Below, in pieces: positions 1 to 8,342 of a stretch of 64,000 nucleotides of DNA. The notes under the pieces were generated by a model. The model saw only the letters and a program-made list of their open reading frames with translations, did not search any database and was not told the DNA's origin. The stretch's first letter is position 1. Each line of letters starts with the position of its first letter. The stretch is from Dehalobacter sp. GTDB taxonomy: Bacteria; Bacillota; Desulfitobacteriia; Desulfitobacteriales; Syntrophobotulaceae. A program made the position numbers and the translations under genes. The stretch covers positions 25,085 to 89,084 of the forward strand of contig JAMPIU010000178.1 in assembly GCA_023667845.1 (NCBI GenBank). The letters run 5' to 3'.

Positions 1-1
1 C

Positions 2-247
2 GCTGCGGCCGGTGTCTCCCTTCCCCATTCCTCTTTCGCGCAGTATGCTTCCGGTGCCCCGGTTGGCAGGGATGAGCTGCAGCCGGGAGACCTTGTCTTT
101 TTCTCGACCTATGCCCGGGGCGCCTCACACGTCGGTATTTATATTGGCGGAGGACAATATGTGCACGCCTTTAATTATTCAACCGGCGTTGTCGTATCCA
201 ATCTAAGCGCGCATTCGTCCAGTTATCTTGGTGCCCGCAGATATTAA
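2..247 (+). CDS. NlpC/P60-family cell-wall hydrolase, C-terminal part (5' end outside window)
   Basis: The reading frame is open from base 2 and ends at TAA 245-247, giving the last 81 residues of a protein. It contains [20 protein letters not shown] followed by GGGQYVHAF, the usual NlpC/P60 layout: the GDLVFF strand, then the catalytic His in SHVGIYIG, then the second polar residue near HAF. The catalytic Cys lies upstream of the window. Enzymes of this family cleave the D-gamma-glutamyl-diaminopimelate bond or related peptide bonds in peptidoglycan and usually carry N-terminal SH3b or LysM wall-binding domains, which cannot be seen here. A strong terminator follows, so this is probably the last gene of its transcript. 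Confidence 0.85.
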   Translation, partial: AAAGVSLPHSSFAQYASGAPVGRDELQPGDLVFFSTYARGASHVGIYIGGGQYVHAFNYSTGVVVSNLSAHSSSYLGARRY

Positions 248-282
248 CAACTTTACTGGCAAGAGTTATCGAAACGAGTAGG

Positions 283-318
283 ATGATGCTAATAGTTAAC
301 TTTTAGCATCATTTTTAT
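283..318 (+). terminator. Rho-independent terminator after the NlpC/P60 gene
   Basis: The arms ATGATGCTAA (283-292) and TTAGCATCAT (303-312) pair perfectly around a 10-base loop and are followed by a T-rich tract. Confidence 0.8.
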
Positions 319-333
319 TTGCAAATCTCTTTC

Positions 334-792
334 CTAATCTCTTGCACTCTGTAAGACCTCACCCATCGAGATTTGATTGATCTTCCTTCTACTTAAGGCT
401 TTAGCCAGCGTATAGGTCAGGTAAATGATGATAAAGCCAACGATGATATACGGATAGCTGATCGTAACCGGCATTGCCAGATTGACACTCTCTGTCAACG
501 ACTTGAACATCATACTCATGGAAGCTAGGATCAGCGGAATCCCAAGAAGATAACCAATCACAATGATCCCTGATGAACTATTGAGTATCAGGGAATTCAC
601 TTCTTTTTTACGATAGCCGAATATTTTCAGGAGTGAGATCGTTTCTTTATTTTCCTCGATGACCAGCGATGTAACGATCAAACGCCCCCATCGGCTTACA
701 GATCCTTTTGGTGCCCCGGATAGAATTAAAAAATTGAATTTTTCTTTCCAATCCAGTATATTTATACGGGTAAGCAGCAAATTCATTGGCAA
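334..792 (-). pseudogene. FtsX-type ABC permease, 5'-truncated remnant
   Basis: The C-terminal ~110 residues match the end of an FtsX/MacB-type permease domain: a cytoplasmic ISLLKIFGYRKKEV segment, two hydrophobic segments separated by a loop, and the usual tail ISMGEVLQSARD. The first ~35 residues of the open frame do not look like a membrane segment, so the domain begins abruptly. Upstream there is neither the rest of the permease (normally 400-800 residues) nor an ATPase. I see no ribosome site before the nominal start. The simplest reading is a decayed remnant of a lipoprotein or peptide export permease. A short functional protein cannot be excluded but is unlikely. Confidence 0.65.
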
Positions 793-854
793 TTATATTG
801 ATTATTATCATAGAACATATGAATGATCCTATCTGAAAATGGAGGGAAGAAAGA

Positions 855-1334
855 ATGGATACCATTGCTTTAATCATTGCGGTTGTTCTCTTTATTGCGG
901 GTATTGTTGGAACTGTTCTTCCCGTTTTACCCGGCGTCATTTTGATCTATGCAGGAATGCTGGTCTATGGCTTCATGACAGGCTTCGCAACGTTAAATGC
1001 CTACTTTTTCATCCTGCAGGCCCTGGTCGTAATCCTGCTGTTCTTTGTGGATTATTTTGCCTCGGCTATCGGAACGAAACGCTTCGGCGGAAGCAAGCAA
1101 GCAGCCTGGGGCGCAGTGATCGGCACTATTCTGGGTTTGATCGTTCTTGGACCGCTTGGTATTATTCTTGGTCCGTTTTTGGGGGCGATTGCAGCCGAAC
1201 TGATCCGTGGTACGGAATTAAAGAAGACAATCCGAATTGGTTTAGGTACACTGCTCGGTGTCCTTGGCGGTACGGCTGTCAAAATCGGTGCCGAAATCAT
1301 TATGATTATCTATTTTTTCGTGCGCATCTATTAA
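855..1334 (+). CDS. DUF456 family membrane protein
   Basis: This is a 159-residue, almost entirely hydrophobic protein. It begins with a membrane helix followed by GIVGTVLPVLPG, the typical DUF456 signature, then several more glycine-rich helices, including PLGIILGPFLGAIAAEL and a GLGTLLGVLGGTAVK stretch. The length matches the family (about 160). The start is supported by GGAGG at 841-845. The biochemical function of DUF456 proteins is not known. The gene stands alone on the plus strand, and the next gene appears to have its own promoter. Confidence 0.82.
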   Translation: MDTIALIIAVVLFIAGIVGTVLPVLPGVILIYAGMLVYGFMTGFATLNAYFFILQALVVILLFFVDYFASAIGTKRFGGSKQAAWGAVIGTILGLIVLGPLGIILGPFLGAIAAELIRGTELKKTIRIGLGTLLGVLGGTAVKIGAEIIMIIYFFVRIY

Positions 1335-1456
1335 TGACTTTGCATAAATATTCTATAGAAAGCACATTTCCCCTTTGATTTTCTGACAGAAATATTAATT
1401 TCATTCTTTTCGCAGAATGGAATTTATCCGCCTGATTTTTTCTTTTTAATGAAATA

Positions 1457-1515
1457 TGCTATACTGTTCCGAGAAAAGAGTAAGATTCCTGCAAGTATTT
1501 GCAGGCTTTATTTTT
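1457..1515 (+). promoter_or_regulatory. Extended -10 promoter and leader hairpin before the ABC exporter
   Basis: TATACT at 1460-1465 is preceded by TG one base earlier (TGC-TATACT), an extended -10 element; no clear -35 is seen. Downstream, CCTGCAA (1488-1494) pairs with TTGCAGG (1499-1505) and is followed by CTTTATTTTT, an intrinsic-terminator shape lying between the promoter and the ATG at 1536. It may be an attenuator of the ABC exporter or simply the terminator of the DUF456 gene. Confidence 0.5.
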
Positions 1516-1535
1516 AGAAAGCGTGGCTCTGCAGC

Positions 1536-3275
1536 ATGAATATCCTGAACCGTTTTGTTCGTTATTATAAGCCTTACCGCCTGTTGTTTTATACGGATAT
1601 GCTTTGTGCAGTGATTGTCTCCGCCGTCGATCTGTCCTTCCCTCAAATCCTGAATCACTTAAGCAAAAATGTTTTTACTCAAGGCAGAGAAGTGATCCTG
1701 CACAGCATCGGCTTTTTCGGCGCAGCATTGCTGACACTCTACATAATCCGCTACTTTTGCCAGTATTTTATCACTTGCTGGGGCCATATCATGGGAGCCC
1801 GGATGGAAGCCGACATGCGCAGAGATTTATTCACGCACTTTCAGCGTCTGTCTTTCTCTTACTATGACCAGAACAATACCGGTGAGCTGATGTCCAGACT
1901 CGTCAACGACCTTTTTGACATTTCCGAACTGGCGCATCACGGACCGGAGAATATCTTTATTTCCTTCCTGAAAATTATCGGGGCATTTGTCTTGCTGATG
2001 CTGCTGAATGTGCCAATGACTCTTATCCTGCTCGCTGTCACAGCAATTATGGTGATTTTCAGTATTCAGCGTAACCTCAAGATGAAAACGGTCTTCCTGG
2101 ATAACCGGATCAAAATTGCCAAAGTCAACGCAAGCCTTCAGGATAGTCTGGCTGGAATCCGGGTGGTAAAGTCCTTTGCCAATGAAGAAGCAGAAAAAAT
2201 GAAATTCCGGAAAAGCAATCAGGACTTTCTGGCATCCAAAGCTGGCAGCTATAAAATGATGGGAGGTTATTTTGCCTGGAATTCCTTCTTTTCCGGGCTG
2301 CTTTATATTGTCGTCATTGTCTCCGGCGGCCTGTCCATTGCCGGTGGATCACTAACACTTACGGAACTTGTCATTTACCTGCTTTACATCAATATCTTTG
2401 TTCAACCATTGGAAGTACTGATTAATTTTACCGAACAGTTTCAAAAGGGTTTTGCCGGGTTTAAACGCTTTGAGGAAATTATGAAGACAAAACCTGATAT
2501 TATCGAAAAACCAAACGCCCTGCCTCTGGAAAACGTCAAAGGTGAAATAGAATTTTCCAATGTTTCTTTCCGATACAACCTCGATGATGATGTCCTCCAG
2601 AATGTCAGCATCCGAATTCCTACCGGAAGTAAAGTTGCTCTGGTGGGTCCCTCTGGCGGCGGAAAGACAACATTGTGCTCCCTGCTCCCCCGTTTTTATG
2701 ACGTTACCGAAGGAACCATTACGATTGACGGTAACAATATCCGGGATATCACGCTGGAATCCTTAAGAAATGCGATCGGGATCGTGCAGCAGGATGTCTA
2801 TATGTTCAGCGGTACGATCAAGGAGAATATTGCCTACGGCAAAGCAAATGCCTCCGACCAGGAAATCATCGAGGCTGCCTGCAGTGCCAACATTCATGAA
2901 TTCATCATGTCTTTGGAACTCGGTTATGACACGTTCGTCGGTGAACGGGGCGTCCGGCTTTCGGGAGGACAAAAACAGCGACTGTCGATAGCAAGGGTAT
3001 TTTTGAAGAACCCGCCGATATTAATCCTGGATGAAGCGACTTCGGCACTGGATAATGAAAGTGAACGCTATATTCAGGAGTCCCTGTCCAAGCTATCGCA
3101 TAACCGGACGACGATTATTATTGCCCATCGCCTGAGTACCATTAAAAATGCTGACGAAATCATTGTCATTTCGGATGAGGGCATCCAGGAAAAGGGCACA
3201 CATCGCGCGTTGATTGATCTTAACGGGATCTATGCCCGGTATTACAACATGCAGTTCGAGGGAAACGATAGATAG
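1536..3275 (+). CDS. ABC multidrug/lipid exporter, fused membrane and ATPase domains
   Basis: This 579-residue half-transporter of the MsbA/BmrA type has an N-terminal six-helix export domain (about residues 1-310) joined to a nucleotide-binding domain (about 335-579). The Walker A motif GPSGGGKTT is near residue 370, the signature LSGGQKQRL near 475 and Walker B ILILDEATSALD near 495; the switch histidine is in IIIAHRLSTI. Such proteins homodimerise or pair with a second half-transporter to export lipids, drugs or peptides. No partner gene is adjacent, so a homodimer is likely. The ribosome site is weak. The substrate cannot be told from sequence. Confidence 0.9.
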   Translation: MNILNRFVRYYKPYRLLFYTDMLCAVIVSAVDLSFPQILNHLSKNVFTQGREVILHSIGFFGAALLTLYIIRYFCQYFITCWGHIMGARMEADMRRDLFTHFQRLSFSYYDQNNTGELMSRLVNDLFDISELAHHGPENIFISFLKIIGAFVLLMLLNVPMTLILLAVTAIMVIFSIQRNLKMKTVFLDNRIKIAKVNASLQDSLAGIRVVKSFANEEAEKMKFRKSNQDFLASKAGSYKMMGGYFAWNSFFSGLLYIVVIVSGGLSIAGGSLTLTELVIYLLYINIFVQPLEVLINFTEQFQKGFAGFKRFEEIMKTKPDIIEKPNALPLENVKGEIEFSNVSFRYNLDDDVLQNVSIRIPTGSKVALVGPSGGGKTTLCSLLPRFYDVTEGTITIDGNNIRDITLESLRNAIGIVQQDVYMFSGTIKENIAYGKANASDQEIIEAACSANIHEFIMSLELGYDTFVGERGVRLSGGQKQRLSIARVFLKNPPILILDEATSALDNESERYIQESLSKLSHNRTTIIIAHRLSTIKNADEIIVISDEGIQEKGTHRALIDLNGIYARYYNMQFEGNDR

Positions 3276-3453
3276 CAAAACCAGCCGGAGTAAAGCAAAA
3301 CAACGCAAACGTATTCAAAGTAATTGTTGTCCATGAGCTTAATGATCTGCATTATTTTGTCAAAAAATTTTACGGAAAATTTACTAAAATAAAATTATTG
3401 TAATTTGACAAAAATAAGTTGGGGTCATAATTGCTTATGGAGGTAAAAAAAGA

Positions 3454-3957
3454 ATGGATGAAAAAAACAAGAACATTTTAGCTTCTGCCAAGAAAGACAT
3501 GGAAGTCAGTGAAGAAATCGGTGATCTAAGAAGCCAGTTATCCGCAATGGAAAACACCATGAATCAGTTAAAACAAGTATCATTTAGTAGCTTTTCTTCT
3601 CAGGGTACAGTAAATCAGAACGAAATCATTCAACAGAGCCAACAGGCAGCCAATCAACTGCAGCAGCAAATTCAGGGCTTCCGTAACCAGACCCAGCAGC
3701 AGAAACAGCAGGCGGATCAACAGCTGCGACAAGCTATCCAAACGGCAATGACCGCTTTGACACAGGCCAATCAGCAGATCCAAGCTCACCAGGTACTGGA
3801 ACAGATGGGTCAACTTATTGATCAGACTCAAGGCCAGTTATTTCAGATGAGCCAGCAGAGCCAAAATATGGTCAGCCAGCAGGGCCAGCAGCCTTCTCAG
3901 TATGGCCAAAGCATGCAGGGTCAGGGTATGCAGGGACAGAGCAGACCGAGTCATTAA
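3454..3957 (+). CDS. Glutamine-rich coiled-coil protein of unknown function
   Basis: This 167-residue protein contains 48 glutamines (29%). A charged N-terminal helix is followed by a long Gln-rich heptad-like stretch (about residues 55-140) and ends in a low-complexity tail with repeated MQGQ units. There is no signal peptide or membrane segment. The start is supported by GGAGG at 3440-3444, and a perfect terminator follows. I do not recognise a named family. The composition resembles small spore-coat or coat-associated proteins of Firmicutes, but that is only a similarity of style. It is followed by two DUF4474 genes, each its own transcription unit. Confidence 0.75.
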   Translation: MDEKNKNILASAKKDMEVSEEIGDLRSQLSAMENTMNQLKQVSFSSFSSQGTVNQNEIIQQSQQAANQLQQQIQGFRNQTQQQKQQADQQLRQAIQTAMTALTQANQQIQAHQVLEQMGQLIDQTQGQLFQMSQQSQNMVSQQGQQPSQYGQSMQGQGMQGQSRPSH

Positions 3958-3970
3958 TCTCAATTTATCA

Positions 3971-4001
3971 ATCCCCAGTATTTGCATACTGGGGATTTTT
4001 A
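3971..4001 (+). terminator. Rho-independent terminator after the Gln-rich gene
   Basis: ATCCCCAGTAT (3971-3981) pairs perfectly with ATACTGGGGAT (3986-3996) around a TTGC loop, followed by a T run. Confidence 0.9.
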
Positions 4002-4045
4002 CATATTATATCCATATATTGGTATTCTATTAAGGAGGAAGGAAG

Positions 4046-5047
4046 ATGTTATTATTTAACAGAGATGCCTCATATTCTTATCATCAAAGCATGCAGCAAT
4101 CAACCTGGGATGAGTCAATAACTGAGACTGGGACTGGGACTGAACCTGATTCAGCACTAGCAACAGAAGAAAATAAATCTCATACCGGGTCTGTCTCAGT
4201 TGGCACCGGTAACGAAGACCTTGATGAAATCATTGAAATTGCCGGTTATTCCTATGATGCGCAACAGGATATTTTTATCTCGAATATGAAGCCCTGGCAA
4301 AGGTATATCGGTTACTGCCGGCTTTTTGATGAGGCTGCCGCACCGCTTGGCATGATTATCGACTGTGAACCCATAACCTTTGATTACCTCAACGAAAAGT
4401 GGATGGTTGGCCTTTGGAAAGGTCAATATGATTTGGTCAGCGGCGGTGAAATCGGCCTGTATAAGTCAAACGGTCTTGTTTACCAGTCGGTCAACGATAA
4501 GGAGCTTCTGGACATGTCGTATACCATCAAGAAGAATGGAAAAGAACTTTTTTCCAGAAAAGCAAAACATTGGTGGCTGACCGGTTTCAAACTCGGCGAA
4601 TTTGCTGAGCCGGATGAGCTGACAATGGATATCTGCCTCACATTAAAAGATGTTAATATGAGGAATGCTTTTCTCGCAGGAATGCGTAAAGCCGGCTACA
4701 ATGAGCACGATTTAGCCGTACAGGATAACAGCGTAAGCTTCACGTTCGATATCCCCAAGACGGCCCAGCCCTGGACACGCACACGATTGACTGATCAGTT
4801 GATCCAGCGCAAAAATAAATTCTTATGTGAAAAATATCAGGAAATGACCGGCTCTGAGGGTACCGTCCAGGAAAGACTCAAACTGTTGGAAAAACAAGAT
4901 CCTGGAATGTACAAAAAAGTGAAGAAAATCGGCAAACGCACCCCTTCTCTGGAAGCCTGGATGGAAGTATTGATGACAGCTCTGATTATTATCCTCTTCT
5001 TAAGAGCCAATATCGTGAGATTACAACGTTTAAGCATTGAATCCTAA
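4046..5047 (+). CDS. DUF4474 domain protein, first of a tandem pair
   Basis: This 333-residue protein has a low-complexity N-terminus (a TGTGTEP stretch coded by GGGACT hexamer repeats around 4126-4142), then a DUF4474 domain from about residue 55 to 265. Motifs include DLDEIIEIAGYSYD, PWQRYIGYCRLFDE, MIIDCEP and KHWWLTGFKLGEF. A single hydrophobic helix near the C-terminus (about 305-325) suggests a tail-anchored membrane protein. AAGGAGGA precedes the ATG. DUF4474 has no established activity. The next gene is a clear paralogue, so this is a tandem duplication, with a terminator between the two. Confidence 0.82.
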   Translation: MLLFNRDASYSYHQSMQQSTWDESITETGTGTEPDSALATEENKSHTGSVSVGTGNEDLDEIIEIAGYSYDAQQDIFISNMKPWQRYIGYCRLFDEAAAPLGMIIDCEPITFDYLNEKWMVGLWKGQYDLVSGGEIGLYKSNGLVYQSVNDKELLDMSYTIKKNGKELFSRKAKHWWLTGFKLGEFAEPDELTMDICLTLKDVNMRNAFLAGMRKAGYNEHDLAVQDNSVSFTFDIPKTAQPWTRTRLTDQLIQRKNKFLCEKYQEMTGSEGTVQERLKLLEKQDPGMYKKVKKIGKRTPSLEAWMEVLMTALIIILFLRANIVRLQRLSIES

Positions 5048-5080
5048 AATTCTATTCATTTTAAAAATTTTATTAGTCAC

Positions 5081-5111
5081 GGACAAACCTGTTCCAGAGT
5101 TTGTCCTTTCT
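5081..5111 (+). terminator. Terminator between the two DUF4474 genes
   Basis: GGACAAAC (5081-5088) pairs with GTTTGTCC (5099-5106), followed by TTTCT. Confidence 0.65.
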
Positions 5112-5164
5112 ACATAAAATGTCATTGTCAAATATTCTAAAAATCTGTTTAAGGGGCGAATCCG

Positions 5165-6133
5165 ATGTTATTTCACAAACCCAACGCTTTCATTCGCTAT
5201 CCTATTCAAACCGGGGTCTCTAATCCGGAAATTGTGAAAAGTCTTGCGGTTCCCGCTCAAGGTACCGGTGACCCCGATTTGGATCAGGTAATTGAAAATG
5301 CCGGTTATCGGTATGATCCGAAACAGGATATTTTTTACGCGACTTTAAATCCATGGCAAAGGAATGCCGGGTATTGCCGAATTTATGATGAGGTATCAGC
5401 CCCGACGGGTATGATTATTGATTCTGAACCGGTTTATTTTGAATATGACGGCAAGAAATGGATGATTGGCTTCTGGAAAGGTCAGTATGATCTGGTAACC
5501 GGCGGAGAAATCGGGATTTATACCGGGGCATTTCATTTTACGCTTCCGGGAATTTTCAGCGGAATGTTTTATAAATCCGTAGACAACGATGAATTGCTGC
5601 CGATGTCCTTCGTGTTAAGGAAGAATGGAAGCGTGCTCTTTACCCGATCAGAAAAACACTGGTGGCTGACAGGTTTTAAATTAGGCGAATTTTCTGATCC
5701 TTCGGAATTAACGATGGATATTGATCTTGCTTTTCCGAATACAGCAATGCGGGACGCTTTTCTAAACGGTTTAAGAGATGCCGGATACAATGACCAGGAA
5801 TTTTATTTTTCCGGAAATAACGTATCTTTCACTTTTGCCAAGCCGCATACCGTCCAGCCAAGAACGCGGAAATCCAGTACAGACCGGCTCATTCAGGCTA
5901 AAAACAAATTGTTATGTGACAAATATCAGGAAATCACGGGTCCTTATAGCACAATGCAGGATAAAATGAAAGCGATTGAGAGCCTGGCCCCACAGTTATA
6001 TCAAACCGTCTTAAGACTCGGAAAGAGCAAGGAATTTTATGAATTGTGGATGAAGGTTCTGATCCTGGGTTTAGTCGGCCTTTTTGGTTACAGAAGAAGC
6101 AGAGAGCTTTTCGAACATCAAAGAATCAGTTGA
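5165..6133 (+). CDS. DUF4474 domain protein, second of a tandem pair
   Basis: This 322-residue protein is a paralogue of the preceding gene. It shares DLDQVIENAGYRYD, PWQRNAGYCRIYDE, MIIDSEPVYFEYD and KHWWLTGFKLGEF in the same order. Compared with its neighbour it has a short insertion after the EIGIY segment (GAFHFTLPGIFSGMF) and lacks the acidic low-complexity N-terminus. A C-terminal hydrophobic helix (about 295-310) again suggests membrane anchoring. The ribosome site is AAGGGG. Terminators on both sides mean the copies can be expressed independently. Function unknown. Confidence 0.82.
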   Translation: MLFHKPNAFIRYPIQTGVSNPEIVKSLAVPAQGTGDPDLDQVIENAGYRYDPKQDIFYATLNPWQRNAGYCRIYDEVSAPTGMIIDSEPVYFEYDGKKWMIGFWKGQYDLVTGGEIGIYTGAFHFTLPGIFSGMFYKSVDNDELLPMSFVLRKNGSVLFTRSEKHWWLTGFKLGEFSDPSELTMDIDLAFPNTAMRDAFLNGLRDAGYNDQEFYFSGNNVSFTFAKPHTVQPRTRKSSTDRLIQAKNKLLCDKYQEITGPYSTMQDKMKAIESLAPQLYQTVLRLGKSKEFYELWMKVLILGLVGLFGYRRSRELFEHQRIS

Positions 6134-6147
6134 TAGCAGCAATTATC

Positions 6148-6170
6148 GGGACAAAAGGTCCCTTTTTTTT
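6148..6170 (+). terminator. Terminator after the second DUF4474 gene
   Basis: GGGAC (6148-6152) and GTCCC (6158-6162) form a short hairpin followed by eight T residues. Confidence 0.75.
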
Positions 6171-6217
6171 GCCTATTTTTAACGATCCCCTCCCAAACCT
6201 ACCTCTATATCTCTTCG

Positions 6218-7333
6218 TTATTTAGGAATAAACAGTTTGTTATGATGACAGCATTCAAAGAATCTTTTTTTATACCACTTGACCGCCTGATAAAAATGAT
6301 ACCAGTCTGATTCTGCAAAATGATCAGCAAGAATCACATTGTCTACTCTCCTGTTATTAAAGGTTTGGGGATTAAAATTTTGAAACGCTTTTCTCAGCCA
6401 TTCACTCTCCTGATAGACAATGCCAGGCCATTCATTTTTCTGAAACATCCCGTATTCAAGCATGAAGGCAATCCAGCTTTCTTCCCTGTTTTTATCCGAA
6501 TCTTTATTAATCAGCTGGCTCATAAGCTTAGGGGTATCATCAAATTGATAATTTGAATCACGGAATTCAGGATGTTTTTTTAAATAAATCTCAAGGTACC
6601 CTTTTATTTTGGCCAAAGACCGCTGATACCTTTCTTTGTTATCAATCTCCACAACGGTGTATCTGCCCGCGAAGGCATCGCTGCTGTCATACCGATACGA
6701 CCAAACAAGGTAAGGCAGATCAGGAAAGGTCAAAGCCTGCCCGTGTCCATAAGCGGGCACAACACGGTCAAACATTTCGTCATATTTTTCTCCGCATAAC
6801 TGTTTAAACAAATACAGAATCAGATCAGGTATTCCTAAGTAAACTTCATTGCGCGCTCCGCAATGATTAATATCATTCACTTTGCTGAGCACGCCGCTGA
6901 AACCCTGATGCGAAAAAGTGTCGGCATAAGCATGCAGAACAATCCCAAATTTAATCAGATTATTGTCGTCCAGGGCCTCATTTAAAAGTGCCAAGACCAC
7001 CGGCGACTCCTCTTTACAGCGGAGTTTCTTCGTGAAGTTTTCTCCTTTGCAGCCAGGGACAAAATGAAAAGCACAAGTATTGTTGATCATTGCCTCGTAA
7101 TTAAACGTTTTTATTTTAAAATAGGAATGACAGGTTGCCATATTTAAAAAAACAGCACGGTTATCAGAGCGGTCAACGCTGACTTCCGGTGCCGGATTTT
7201 GAATCGTCATCAGATTGATTTTGGCATCATCGACATATTGCGAAGCATAGGCAATTTTTCTGGAACTTTCCTTGTTGAACCCGCATGACCTGCAAAATGC
7301 CAAAAGCGCATAATAATGAATATCTCTTTTCAA
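6218..7333 (-). CDS. DUF6765-like protein
   Basis: The frame is open further upstream, but a strong AAAGGAGG lies nine bases before the TTG at 7333-7331, giving a 371-residue protein starting MKRDIHYY. The N-terminal DIHYYALLAFCRSCGF, followed by IAYASQYVDDAK, matches proteins I know as DUF6765. Several conserved histidine/aspartate motifs (DIHYY, HAYADTFSHQGFSG, AYGHGQ) suggest a metal-bound, possibly phospholipase C/zinc-hydrolase-like helical fold; that is inference only. There is no signal peptide with this start. It lies downstream of, and on the same strand as, the MerR regulator (91 bases apart) and could share its transcript. Confidence 0.7.
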   Translation of the reverse strand: MKRDIHYYALLAFCRSCGFNKESSRKIAYASQYVDDAKINLMTIQNPAPEVSVDRSDNRAVFLNMATCHSYFKIKTFNYEAMINNTCAFHFVPGCKGENFTKKLRCKEESPVVLALLNEALDDNNLIKFGIVLHAYADTFSHQGFSGVLSKVNDINHCGARNEVYLGIPDLILYLFKQLCGEKYDEMFDRVVPAYGHGQALTFPDLPYLVWSYRYDSSDAFAGRYTVVEIDNKERYQRSLAKIKGYLEIYLKKHPEFRDSNYQFDDTPKLMSQLINKDSDKNREESWIAFMLEYGMFQKNEWPGIVYQESEWLRKAFQNFNPQTFNNRRVDNVILADHFAESDWYHFYQAVKWYKKRFFECCHHNKLFIPK

Positions 7334-7424
7334 TAGAAGGTTCCTCCTTTGCCATGTCCATCTTGATCTTATAAAAACCTTCAAGATAATATATGGAAAT
7401 GGCAAAACGGAAGTGAACCTTTTT

Positions 7425-8189
7425 CTATTCCTTCATCCCGGTATAGATAAGAATCGCATCTCGTAAAAAGACTGCTGTCCCAGGCTGCTTCTTATCATAG
7501 TAGGCTGTAAACCTTGGGTCATCAACATACATCTGTCCCAGACCGGCATGTGCTTCTTTGCTATATTCCTTCCAAAAATAGCTCAGCCAGTTACGGTGCA
7601 GATCTGCGGCTTCCTGAGCAAGCCCGGAGCCAGGATCACCTGTTTGGAAAGCAGCCTCCAGCTTTTCCGTAATCATGACAGAAAGCTTAGTCATTTCTTC
7701 ATACTCCTCAGGTTTCATGCCCTGAAATTTTTGATTGGACTGATCGACAACATCATCTCCATATTTTTGGCGGATTTCCTCCCCATAAGCTGCTTCATTT
7801 TCCTGAATCATCTTTTTCTTGAATCCTTCAAATTTTTCTTGGTCAGACATGGTCATTCTCCCTTCATAAGACGCAATCGTTTTCTCAATATTCACGATCA
7901 GACTTTCAAGCTGCGCTTTTTTTTGCAGCAGCTGTGAAAGGTGCTCCCGAAAAGCTTTTAGTTCATTAAAAGACGGTGAATTGATCACTTCCTTAATCAT
8001 TTCCAGCCCCATACCCAGTTCACGATAAAACAAGATCTGCTGCAGCCTGTTTACTTCCGCCTGTCCGTATAGGCGATAGCCTGAAGAATTAACCCTGGCC
8101 GGCTTTAGAAGCCCCATCTGATCATAATACCTGATTGTTCTGGGGCTAATGCCTGCCAACCGGCTAAGTTTTCGTACCGAATATTCCAC
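7425..8189 (-). CDS. MerR-family regulator with TipAS-type ligand domain
   Basis: This 254-residue protein starts at GTG 8189 behind GAGGTG. Residues 1-70 form a MerR winged helix (YSVRKLSRLAGISPRTIRYY, then GYRLYG), followed by a dimerisation coiled coil (about 75-115). A C-terminal TipAS-like antibiotic-binding domain contains KYGDDVVDQSNQKFQGM and HRNWLSYFWKEYSKEAHAGL. TipA-type regulators bind thiopeptides or other large drugs and activate promoters with an over-long spacer. Exactly such a promoter sits upstream of this gene, so it probably regulates itself. The downstream DUF6765-like gene may be part of the regulon. Confidence 0.9.
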   Translation of the reverse strand: MEYSVRKLSRLAGISPRTIRYYDQMGLLKPARVNSSGYRLYGQAEVNRLQQILFYRELGMGLEMIKEVINSPSFNELKAFREHLSQLLQKKAQLESLIVNIEKTIASYEGRMTMSDQEKFEGFKKKMIQENEAAYGEEIRQKYGDDVVDQSNQKFQGMKPEEYEEMTKLSVMITEKLEAAFQTGDPGSGLAQEAADLHRNWLSYFWKEYSKEAHAGLGQMYVDDPRFTAYYDKKQPGTAVFLRDAILIYTGMKE

Positions 8190-8207
8190 ACCGCTCACCT
8201 CAAAATC

Positions 8208-8238
8208 AGGATACACCTTGACGCTGCGTCAATGTCAA
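8208..8238 (-). promoter_or_regulatory. MerR-type promoter with 19-bp spacer and operator dyad
   Basis: On the minus strand a -35 TTGACA (8238-8233) and a -10 TATCCT (8213-8208) are separated by 19 bases. The perfect dyad TTGACG-N3-CGTCAA (8218-8232) lies inside this spacer. This is the classical MerR-family activator layout, in which DNA untwisting realigns the two hexamers. The predicted transcript starts a few bases before the GAGGTG ribosome site of the MerR/TipAS gene. Confidence 0.8.
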
Positions 8239-8342
8239 GAAAAATATTTTCGATGCTTTGGGACAAAATAGGATATAATATTACAATTATAAGCTATTTA
8301 TGGTAATATCATGAAAGTGAAGAATAATAAGGAGGGATTTAT

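Noticed and set aside
839..1378. Alternative plus-frame protein overlapping the DUF456 gene
   Set aside because: It is cysteine- and tryptophan-rich nonsense in another frame; the DUF456 frame has the family motifs and ribosome site.
3357..3410. Promoter for the Gln-rich gene
   Set aside because: TTGTCA and TTGACA hexamers occur, but neither is followed by a good -10 at 16-18 bases, so no specific promoter is called.
7334..7405. Longer start for the DUF6765-like protein
   Set aside because: The upstream residues look non-native and AAAGGAGG is placed exactly for the TTG at 7333.
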